From contig DWWD01000029.1 in the NCBI GenBank assembly GCA_019119895.1, positions 1-49,913 of the forward strand: a DNA stretch of 49,913 bases. Reading direction: 5' to 3'. The notes beneath the pieces are model-generated. The model had not been told where the DNA came from. It did no database searches and saw only the letters and a program-made list of their open reading frames with translations. The stretch is from Candidatus Anaerostipes avistercoris. GTDB taxonomy: Bacteria; Bacillota; Clostridia; Lachnospirales; Lachnospiraceae. Each line of letters begins with the position of its first letter. Positions within the stretch are counted from its first letter, which is position 1. The translations under genes were made by a program, and so were the position numbers. Of this stretch, positions 40,830-47,669 are shown piece by piece.

Positions 40830-41654
40830 TTATCCAAGCAGATCAATGACGCCGTCCAGATAAATATTTTCCAGATCTTCAATCAGTCCGTTATCACATG
40901 CTTCCGTCAGTTTCGGATCGATCGGCAGTTTTCCGAGCACAGGAACCTGATATTTTTCTGCAATCTCATCTATATGACTCTCACCAAAGACTCTGATTTC
41001 TTTTCCGCAGTCCGGACATTTGATGTAACTCATATTTTCAACCAGTCCCAGTACAGGAACGTTCATCATCTCGGCCATATTAACTGCCTTTTCAACGATC
41101 ATGCCTACCAGTTCCTGCGGCGTCGCAACAACAATAATGCCGTCCAGAGGAACGGACTGGAATACCGTCAGCGGAACTTCTCCTGTTCCCGGAGGCATAT
41201 CAACAAACATAACATCAATGTCTTTCCACAATGCCTTGCCCCAGAACTGCTTGACCACATCAGAGACCACCGGACCTCTCCAGATGACCGGCTGTGTCTC
41301 CTCCTCCAGCATCAGATTCAGTGACACAACTTCAATTCCAAAATTGGTCAGCGCCGGCATGATAATTCCTTCCGCATTGCCCAGGAGTCTTTCATGAAGG
41401 CCAAACGCCTGCGGGATGGACGGTCCTGTCACATCCGCATCCAGAACCGCTGTGTGCAGCCCTTTACGCATTGCCGCTACCGCCAGAAGGGACGTGGTCA
41501 TAGACTTTCCTACGCCTCCCTTGCCGCTGACGATTCCGATGACTTTCTTTACACTGCTTTCACGATATAATGGCTCCAGAAAATTTGTCTGTTCCTGTGT
41601 CCTGCTGCCGCAGTTAGCACTGCAGCTTCCGCAATCATGATTACAATCACTCAT
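40830..41654 (-). CDS. Mrp/NBP35-family P-loop ATPase (iron-sulfur carrier)
   Basis: Protein of 274 residues. The deviant Walker A SGKGGVGKS lies near residue 43. The N terminus has four cysteines (Cys4, Cys8, Cys11, Cys15), as in NBP35-type proteins, and a CxxC (IKCPDCGKE) lies in the C-terminal part, where bridging clusters bind in Mrp dimers. It probably delivers Fe-S clusters. It starts three bases after the rpe stop, forming an rpe-mrp pair. Confidence 0.9.
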   Translation of the reverse strand: MSDCNHDCGSCSANCGSRTQEQTNFLEPLYRESSVKKVIGIVSGKGGVGKSMTTSLLAVAAMRKGLHTAVLDADVTGPSIPQAFGLHERLLGNAEGIIMPALTNFGIEVVSLNLMLEEETQPVIWRGPVVSDVVKQFWGKALWKDIDVMFVDMPPGTGEVPLTVFQSVPLDGIIVVATPQELVGMIVEKAVNMAEMMNVPVLGLVENMSYIKCPDCGKEIRVFGESHIDEIAEKYQVPVLGKLPIDPKLTEACDNGLIEDLENIYLDGVIDLLG

Positions 41655-41657
41655 TGC

Positions 41658-42314
41658 CTATTCCTCCATTGCTTCTAAAAGTTTTTTCACATTGGTTTCA
41701 ATGTCACCATTGAATACCGCAGAGCCCGCAACAAATATATTGGCTCCGCATTCTTTAATATGCGCGATATTATCCGCGGTCACGCCTCCGTCTACTTCGA
41801 TGTCAAGATCCAGCCCGCGCTCATCGGCCATCTTTCTCAGATCTCTGATCTTCTTATCCATGGCGTCAATATATGCCTGTCCACCGTAGCCCGGATTCAC
41901 CGTCATGATCAGCACCATATCAATCTCATCCAAAATATGATCCAGCGCGCATAATGGTGTTGCCGGATTCAGTGATATTCCAACCTTGCAGCCCGCTGCC
42001 TTTACCTGCTGGACTGCCCTGTGCAGGTGCTTCGCAGCTTCCACATGAATTGTGATTAGATCCGCTCCTGCCTCCGCAAATTCACTGATGTATCTTCCCG
42101 GCTCTTCAATCATCAGATGCACATCAAAGATCTTGTCCGTTTCTTTTCGAAGGGACTTGATCACCGGAAACCCGAGGGAAATATTCGGAACAAACGCTCC
42201 ATCCATAACATCAATATGAATCCACTGAGCGCCGGCATCCGCAGCTGCCTTCACATCTTCGCCAAGCTTTGCAAAATCCGCAGATAAAATTGACGGGGAT
42301 AAAATGTACTCCAT
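41658..42314 (-). CDS. rpe: Ribulose-phosphate 3-epimerase
   Basis: TIM-barrel epimerase of 218 residues, the usual length. It begins MEYILSPSILSADFAKLG; metal ligands are in HIDVMDG and DVHLMIE, and the phosphate site in VDGGV and AGSAVF. It interconverts D-ribulose-5-phosphate and D-xylulose-5-phosphate. The ATG at 42314 follows AAAGGAGAAG; a longer in-frame extension would include the promoter (TGC-TATAAT at 42345-42350) and is rejected. The likely housekeeping copy compared with the partial gene at the left edge. Confidence 0.95.
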   Translation of the reverse strand: MEYILSPSILSADFAKLGEDVKAAADAGAQWIHIDVMDGAFVPNISLGFPVIKSLRKETDKIFDVHLMIEEPGRYISEFAEAGADLITIHVEAAKHLHRAVQQVKAAGCKVGISLNPATPLCALDHILDEIDMVLIMTVNPGYGGQAYIDAMDKKIRDLRKMADERGLDLDIEVDGGVTADNIAHIKECGANIFVAGSAVFNGDIETNVKKLLEAMEE

Positions 42315-42344
42315 ATCTTCTTCTCCTTTACCATATTTGTTCTT

Positions 42345-42353
42345 ATTATAGCA
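42345..42353 (-). promoter_or_regulatory. Extended -10 promoter of rpe-mrp
   Basis: Minus strand TGC followed by TATAAT, 31 bases before the rpe ATG. Confidence 0.55.
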
Positions 42354-42413
42354 TAGGTTCCGAATCTGGGCACATTTTTCCCCGAAAAATATCATATGCT
42401 CAATATGTAATTC

Positions 42414-44054
42414 TTAGCTTCTTTCAATAATTTTTCCCATTTCCTTGGCAATATTCCACAAATGATCTCCGATTCGTTCAAAGTCTGTCAGAAGTTCGGA
42501 GAATACAACACATGCCTCATCATTGCACAGTCCTTTTCTGATTCGTTCCAGATGATTTTCATAAAATTCATCCGTTTTTTTATCAATGAAGTTTTCGGAA
42601 TCATGAATTTTCTGCAGCCACTCCTCTGGGTTTTCCGGAGCCTGCCGCAGTCTGTCAAACATCTGCCTGCAGATTTCCCGCATTTCCTGCATTTCCTGGA
42701 CTGCTTCTTTTGAGAAAGTAATCTGTCTTTCCCGCAGAAGATTGGTATAATCACAGATATTCACTGCATGATCTCCGATACGTTCAATGTTTCCGGTCAT
42801 TTCGAAATAAGAGCCAATATTCTTAGAACTCTTTTCATTGGTCTCATGGATCATCATCTTGGATATTGCTCTGGATATCTCTTTGTTCAGATAATCGATA
42901 TAATTTTCTCTTTCTTCTACATCATCTATTGCGGCAGTGTCTGCGTGAATAAATGCATGAAAGCTTCTGTCTACATTGATCTTTGCCATATCCAGCATTC
43001 TTGCGATTTCCTTTCTCGCCCCTTCCAGATGCATGGCAGAGGTTCCGATAACAGCATCCATACCGGTATCAACAGATTTGAGATACTTGAGATGTTTCTG
43101 TTTTTCTTTCTCTTCTTCTTTTTCCGGCAGAACCTTTACTGCAAATTTGGCAAGATAATTTCCAAACGGAATCAGCAGGATCGTTGTGGTCACATTAAAC
43201 AATGTATGCATGTTTGCAATCTGTTTTGATATATTCGGTCCGCTGAAACCGGCCACAATATCCGTAAGAGGCGTCAACAGACAGACAATCGTGAAGATGA
43301 TCGTACCTATGATGTTGAATGACAAATGAATGATCGTCGTTCTTTTTGCGCTTCTTTCTGTACCGATCGCAGCGAGAACTGCTGTGATACATGTACCGAT
43401 ATTCTGTCCAAACAATACGAATACAGAATTACGGAAACTGATGACTCCGCTTAATGCCAGTGTCTGAAGGATACCAACAGAGGCGGAAGATGACTGGATG
43501 ATCGCTGTAAAAATCATACCAGCAAAAATTCCAACTGCAGGATTGGAAAACCTGGTCATCAGATTAATAAACGGCGGATAGTCTCTCAGTGGGATCATGG
43601 CGTCTCCCATCATGTTCATACCGATAAACAACACGCCAAGACCGGCGATGATTTCGCCAATGTACTGTACTTTTGGATTCTTAACAAACATGATCAGCGC
43701 AACACCTAAAAACGCAAAAATCGGAGCGATAGCTCCCACATCCAGCGCAATCAGCTGTCCGGTAATCGTCGTACCGATATTGGCACCCATGATGATCCAA
43801 ACTGCCTGATTCAGAGTCATCATTCCCGCGTTTACAAATCCTACTACCATAACCGTCGTTGCGGAGGATGACTGGATAACCGCAGTAATCGCCGCTCCCA
43901 CGATAACGCCGAGAAAACGATTGGATGTCAAGCGCTCCAAAATCTCCTTCATCTTATTCCCGGCTGCTGACTCCAGGCCGGAACTCATCATCTGCATTCC
44001 ATAGAGGAACAAGGCAAGTCCTCCCAGCAGTCCCAAAATATTTGTTGTATTCAC
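42414..44054 (-). CDS. Na/Pi cotransporter family protein with PhoU-like domain
   Basis: Protein of 546 residues. The membrane part holds two inverted PNaS repeats, each with a QSSSA motif (IQSSSATT at about residue 61 and IQSSSASV near 187). The C-terminal 200 residues are a PhoU-like helical bundle (ENYIDYLNKEISRAISK, ERIGDHAVNICDY, ERIGDHLWNIAKE). It is expected to import phosphate with Na+. A GTG start at 44054 is set by AAAGGAGAAAG. The upstream region has a four-repeat Pho box, consistent with phosphate-starvation control. Confidence 0.92.
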   Translation of the reverse strand: MNTTNILGLLGGLALFLYGMQMMSSGLESAAGNKMKEILERLTSNRFLGVIVGAAITAVIQSSSATTVMVVGFVNAGMMTLNQAVWIIMGANIGTTITGQLIALDVGAIAPIFAFLGVALIMFVKNPKVQYIGEIIAGLGVLFIGMNMMGDAMIPLRDYPPFINLMTRFSNPAVGIFAGMIFTAIIQSSSASVGILQTLALSGVISFRNSVFVLFGQNIGTCITAVLAAIGTERSAKRTTIIHLSFNIIGTIIFTIVCLLTPLTDIVAGFSGPNISKQIANMHTLFNVTTTILLIPFGNYLAKFAVKVLPEKEEEKEKQKHLKYLKSVDTGMDAVIGTSAMHLEGARKEIARMLDMAKINVDRSFHAFIHADTAAIDDVEERENYIDYLNKEISRAISKMMIHETNEKSSKNIGSYFEMTGNIERIGDHAVNICDYTNLLRERQITFSKEAVQEMQEMREICRQMFDRLRQAPENPEEWLQKIHDSENFIDKKTDEFYENHLERIRKGLCNDEACVVFSELLTDFERIGDHLWNIAKEMGKIIERS

Positions 44055-44103
44055 TTTCTTTCTCCTTTGCCTTTCACATAAATTTCACATATATTTTACA
44101 ACA

Positions 44104-44114
44104 ATTTTATTTTA
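44104..44114 (-). promoter_or_regulatory. Candidate -10 region of the Na/Pi transporter gene
   Basis: Two overlapping TAAAAT boxes (44109-44114 and 44104-44109) on the minus strand lie about 11 bases after the last Pho repeat. No -35 is needed in Pho-activated promoters. Confidence 0.4.
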
Positions 44115-44124
44115 CACGATTTTA

Positions 44125-44163
44125 TGTATGTTTTCTGTTAAATTTATGTAAAATATTTGTTAA
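44125..44163 (-). promoter_or_regulatory. Pho box of four hexamers at 11-base spacing
   Basis: On the minus strand TTAACA (44158-44163), TTTACA (44147-44152), TTAACA (44136-44141) and CATACA (44125-44130) repeat every 11 bases with five-base gaps. This is the pattern bound by PhoP in Gram-positive bacteria. It is correctly placed before the Na/Pi transporter gene. Confidence 0.75.
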
Positions 44164-44342
44164 TCATAAGAAAATATACTTTTTTCGAGGATTTTTTTCT
44201 ATTTAGTTTCAAATTTTGACATTTTATGGAATAAAAGTAGATATTTTGTCGCAGTAAGTTTAATATGACATATTATATAATTCCAAATGGAATCGCAATC
44301 TTCAGAAGGAAGATGAAATCAGTAAAATGTCTGCGCAGAATG

Positions 44343-44381
44343 GAAAAAGAGAATGGACAGCTGATTTCTGTCCGTTCTCCT
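44343..44381 (-). terminator. Terminator of the GntR-ABC operon
   Basis: GAGAATGGACAG and CTGTCCGTTCTC (one G-T pair) form a 12-bp stem with loop CTGATTT; on the minus strand TTTTTCC follows. It lies 18 bases after the stop of the last permease gene. The rest of 44164-44342 shows no further feature. Confidence 0.85.
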
Positions 44382-44398
44382 TAAATCCACAGTTCTTC

Positions 44399-45184
44399 TT
44401 ATTCAAGATTCAATTTATTTGATAGTATATATTCTGTTATGATATGAAAAATTACAATCTCTGCCGCCAGACACCCGAACATTACAGCATTGTTTTCAAA
44501 AGCATACAGCATGTCCTGTCCGGAAATCAAAGCTGCCGCATACATTATAATAGTCTGGAAAACGTATGTTCCAACCATCAGGCAGCAGAAAGCCCCTGCC
44601 GCGCACAGAAACCGATTTTTTCTGGCCAGCTGTCCCATGGACATTGCGGCATAGAGCATATAAATTCCTTTCAGCATATTGCACAGAAGAAGAATCACCA
44701 CAAATAAAATTCCCTGCCAATAAGTGTCAAATCCATCAAAGTAAAACTCTAACAAGTCCTGCATTTCTGTTTTACTCATTATTTCGATTGCAACAACCAG
44801 CAGAATTCCCACCGTCAGAGTTCCTGCACTGATCAGCATAGCACTTACAGCTTTAGAAAGAATCAGACTTCTCTCCGTCACTGGCAGTGTAAACATCAGA
44901 TAACCCTCTTCTTTCAGCAGGCCTTTCCAGAAATACTGAATCACAACAATCAGATTCATGATCAGTGCCAGTGCAATCAGCATCACGAAAAGCAGTCCTA
45001 ATATCATCAGCATATCCTCCGATATCTCAGAAGTCGTTTCCATATAATAGTGACCGGATACATATGAATCATATTTTAAATCCTCATGCGCCCAGAGAAT
45101 TCCGGTCAGGAACATTCCGATCCAACATGGTATCATAATCCTTCCAACGGCCTTTAAATCATATTTCAATAATTTTCCAAACAT
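44399..45184 (-). CDS. ABC transporter permease of the GntR-linked system (second copy)
   Basis: Membrane protein of 261 residues with about six hydrophobic segments. Its N terminus (GKLLKYDLKAVGRIMIPCWIGMFLTGILW) and the EEGYLMFTLPVTERSLILSK segment are very similar to the preceding permease, so the genes arose by duplication. The ATG at 45184 follows AAAGGAGAGG. Probably a heterodimeric permease with its neighbour, driven by the upstream ATPase. A longer gap (126 bases) separates it from the first permease. Substrate unknown. Confidence 0.8.
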   Translation of the reverse strand: MFGKLLKYDLKAVGRIMIPCWIGMFLTGILWAHEDLKYDSYVSGHYYMETTSEISEDMLMILGLLFVMLIALALIMNLIVVIQYFWKGLLKEEGYLMFTLPVTERSLILSKAVSAMLISAGTLTVGILLVVAIEIMSKTEMQDLLEFYFDGFDTYWQGILFVVILLLCNMLKGIYMLYAAMSMGQLARKNRFLCAAGAFCCLMVGTYVFQTIIMYAAALISGQDMLYAFENNAVMFGCLAAEIVIFHIITEYILSNKLNLE

Positions 45185-45310
45185 TATCCTCTCCTTTGTG
45201 CCATTTCTCATGAAAGAAACAGAACGCAGACTGCATTCCAGTTTGCGTTCCGTTATATTTCATTATACAGAGTAACTTTTCATCTTTCAATTCCGAAAAA
45301 GCTCTGAATT

Positions 45311-46051
45311 CTATTCCAGATTGAGCTTCTTCTTCAAAATGTATTCGGTGGCAATATGATATAAGATGATTTCAACAGCTCCTGTTACAACATAAAACCA
45401 CTCGTTTACATAGGAGGCTGTCCCTCCGCCAAGGATCAGATTTTCAACAAGTGATACAATAACCGCCAGCACAATATACGCCGCAAAGGAACAGATGAAT
45501 CGGTTTCTGCTGCTGAGCTGTCCAATAGCCATAGCCGCATATAAATGATAAATTCCTCCCAAAACAGCCACGATTCCAAGAATCATTGTATACGCTCCCC
45601 AATCATGTACAAACTGTCTCATGATATCAGACTGGAGCAGAGCAGTTATCCGCATTCCATGCATTATTCCCATGACCAGACTCATTAAAATAATCACTAC
45701 GATCGTTCCTATCGTTACAAGAAGGCCGCTGCATACTTTTGACAATATCAGACTTCTCTCTGACACAGGAATCGTAAACATCAGATAACCTTCTTCTTTC
45801 AGCAGACCTTTCCAGAACCTCTGAATGATCACTACAATGTTCATTACAACAACTGCCATAATCAATAACAGGAACAGCAGCATTGTAATTCCCATGATCA
45901 GATTTCCTCTGCTGTCTGCAACATTTATATCAAGCAGTGTCAGTTTCGCCTGGGCGCTCCATAAAATACCGGTTACAAACATGGCAATCCAGAAGGGAAC
46001 AATCACTTTCAACATTGATTTCAGGTCATACTTCATTAATTTTCCCATCAT
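45311..46051 (-). CDS. ABC transporter permease of the GntR-linked system (first copy)
   Basis: Membrane protein of 246 residues, about six hydrophobic segments, starting MGKLMKYDLKSMLKVIVPFWIAMFVTGILWSAQ. It shares EEGYLMFTIPVSERSLILSKVCSGLL with the next gene. The start overlaps the ATPase stop (TGATG), so translation is coupled; GGAGGTGG lies just upstream. YtrCD-like role inferred from the operon pattern. Confidence 0.82.
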   Translation of the reverse strand: MMGKLMKYDLKSMLKVIVPFWIAMFVTGILWSAQAKLTLLDINVADSRGNLIMGITMLLFLLLIMAVVVMNIVVIIQRFWKGLLKEEGYLMFTIPVSERSLILSKVCSGLLVTIGTIVVIILMSLVMGIMHGMRITALLQSDIMRQFVHDWGAYTMILGIVAVLGGIYHLYAAMAIGQLSSRNRFICSFAAYIVLAVIVSLVENLILGGGTASYVNEWFYVVTGAVEIILYHIATEYILKKKLNLE

Positions 46052-46773
46052 CAGAATCCACCTCCCTGATATACATCCGCATGAAACATTTCACGGAACA
46101 TCATATCAATGGATTTTCCGCTTTCCTCTCTCAGATCGTCTGCTGATGCATGTTTGATGATACTTCCGTTTTTGATAAAGATGACCTCATCCATAATCTT
46201 TTCAATATCTGCGATCAGATGAGTTGAGATCAGCACAGTACCCTCTTCGTTATAGTTGTTTAAAATTGTATCCAGAATAAAATCTCTGGCCGCCGGATCC
46301 ACTCCGGCAATCGGTTCATCCAGCAGATACAGTTGTGCTTTCCGGCACATGACCAGCACAAGCTGTACTTTTTCTTTGTTTCCCTTTGACAATTTCTTCA
46401 TTTTTGTCTGTTTGGAAATTCCAAGAGTTCCGCACATATCCTCTGCTTTTTCTCTGTTGAAATCCTTATAGAAGTCAGAGAAGAAATCCAGAAGATCTGA
46501 AACTTTCATCCAGTCTGCAAAATACATTTTATCCGGCAGATAGCTGATGATGGCTTTGCTGTCAATACCCGGTGCTTTGCCCTTAATCTTTATTTCTCCT
46601 TCTGTCGGCTGAAGGAGCCCGTTCATGAGTTTGATCAGCGTTGTTTTCCCGGATCCGTTAGGTCCCAGAAGCCCCACAATTTTTCCTGTTCCAATGGAAA
46701 ATGTTATGTCTTCCAGGGCAACATCTTTCCCATAGTTTTTCTTCAAATGTGTGCATGTAATTAAATTATCCAT
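46051..46773 (-). CDS. ABC transporter ATP-binding protein
   Basis: ATPase of 240 residues. Walker A GPNGSGKTT at 37-45, Walker B LYLLDEPIAGVDP, H-loop in STHLIADIE. The signature is LSKGNKEKV instead of LSGGQ, seen in YtrB/YhcH-type drug or peptide ABC ATPases linked to GntR genes. It begins directly after the GntR stop. Confidence 0.9.
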   Translation of the reverse strand: MDNLITCTHLKKNYGKDVALEDITFSIGTGKIVGLLGPNGSGKTTLIKLMNGLLQPTEGEIKIKGKAPGIDSKAIISYLPDKMYFADWMKVSDLLDFFSDFYKDFNREKAEDMCGTLGISKQTKMKKLSKGNKEKVQLVLVMCRKAQLYLLDEPIAGVDPAARDFILDTILNNYNEEGTVLISTHLIADIEKIMDEVIFIKNGSIIKHASADDLREESGKSIDMMFREMFHADVYQGGGF

Positions 46774-47139
46774 CTATCCTTCCCCTTTCTCTAACATTTT
46801 GGCTGCCTGGCTTCTTGTATAGCCCAGTTCAGCCATATCTTGAAGATATGCTGCCATAATCTTCTGTGCAAATTCATTTCGGCACTGATCCAGTTTCTCT
46901 GCATAGTCTGTTACTTTTCTTCCTGCCGTCCTGCTGGTCGTCGTCAGCCCCTCCTGATCCAGTGCCGCCAGTGCCCTCTGCATTGTATTGGGATTCACTC
47001 CGGCTTCTTTGGCAAGTTCTCTTACACTTGGCATCTTGTCACCGCACTGATATCTGCCGGAGACAATCTGCTTCGCCAGTTGTTCTTTCAGCTGAATCCA
47101 GATAGGACGTTCTCCATCAATATTCCACTCCATTGGCAT
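46774..47139 (-). CDS. GntR-family regulator of the YtrA type
   Basis: Short GntR regulator of 121 residues without a large effector domain, typical of the YtrA subfamily. The winged HTH covers about residues 12-78 (PIWIQLKEQLAKQIVSGRYQCGDKMPSVRELAKEAGVNPNTMQRAL). The tail is helical. The ATG two codons further in is also possible. It heads the operon of ATPase and two permeases, and an inverted repeat at the promoter suggests autorepression. YtrA-type systems often respond to cell-envelope-active compounds. Confidence 0.9.
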   Translation of the reverse strand: MPMEWNIDGERPIWIQLKEQLAKQIVSGRYQCGDKMPSVRELAKEAGVNPNTMQRALAALDQEGLTTTSRTAGRKVTDYAEKLDQCRNEFAQKIMAAYLQDMAELGYTRSQAAKMLEKGEG

Positions 47140-47158
47140 CCCTTCTTTGACTTGTTTT

Positions 47159-47182
47159 ATTGTATTAGTTCCTTAGTACAAT
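47159..47182. promoter_or_regulatory. YtrA-type operator
   Basis: ATTGTATTA (47159-47167) and TAGTACAAT (47174-47182) form an inverted repeat with one mismatch and a six-base gap. It lies just downstream of the -10 box, over the likely transcription start, where a repressor would block the promoter. Confidence 0.65.
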
Positions 47183-47185
47183 AAT

Positions 47186-47214
47186 ATAATAATACATGAT
47201 TTCTGAAAAATCAA
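47186..47214 (-). promoter_or_regulatory. Promoter of the GntR-ABC operon
   Basis: Minus strand TTGATT (47209-47214), 17 bases, TATTAT (47186-47191). Confidence 0.6.
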
Positions 47215-47390
47215 GACTTCTGAGAATAGATAAGATATTTGTAAGAATTGCGAAAGATTTATTATGTTTTTCCTTGTATGTACTATGGCTTTGCATGACG
47301 ATTCTATCTTAACTTGTGTGAATCTCCAAGAATTCAGTCAACTGACATAAGGTAATCCAAGGTGAAAAGCATCTGAAAATTGCAAAAGCC

Positions 47391-47483
47391 TAAAAATAGA
47401 GGAGCCTCCTCTATCTCGCTGGCAATGCGCCGCGTTCCTCTCGGGAATCTTCGTTTCCCTCGCGCACGGGCTTCGCCCTATAG
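47391..47483 (-). other. GC-rich structured intergenic segment ending in a terminator
   Basis: Between the nifJ terminator and the GntR operon, read on the minus strand, lie GGGCGAAGCCC, GGGAA...TTCCC and GC-rich stretches, then ATAGAGGA-GGC-TCCTCTAT (47396-47414) followed by TTTTT. The base composition is far richer in GC than its surroundings. No reading frame is convincing. It may be a structured RNA or an intergenic repeat; the remaining part 47215-47390 shows nothing I can name. Confidence 0.45.
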
Positions 47484-47552
47484 ACGCAAATGAAAAGAAC
47501 CCTGACCGAACATAAATGCTCGGCAGGGTTCTTTTAACCTCAATATTTGCGT
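47484..47552 (-). terminator. nifJ terminator within a larger inverted repeat
   Basis: AAAAGAACCCTG (47493-47504) pairs with CAGGGTTCTTTT (47524-47535), with more pairing at CCGA/TCGG. ACGCAAAT (47484-47491) and ATTTGCGT (47545-47552) form an outer pair. On the minus strand TTTTC follows the inner stem. It lies 118 bases after the nifJ stop. Confidence 0.8.
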
Positions 47553-47669
47553 GTTACATCGTACTAGCATTCGAACTTCGCTTTCGCTTGTTCTCATTGA
47601 GTACGAGTAACGGCTTTCACACTAATCTCATTCTTCGCCTATGGCTTGAATTCGCTAAGTGTTCAATGC
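47553..47669 (-). other. Structured 3' untranslated region of nifJ
   Basis: On the minus strand GTTACTCGTACT and AGTACGATGTAAC pair with a single bulge, enclosing GAAGTTCGAATGC and AGCGAAAGCGAAG. The region holds no reading frame. It would be the 3' part of the nifJ transcript before the terminator. Confidence 0.4.

Noticed and set aside
42315-42395. 27-residue N-terminal extension of rpe
   Set aside because: The extension covers the TGC-TATAAT promoter and has no resemblance to RPE proteins, which begin at MEYILSPS.
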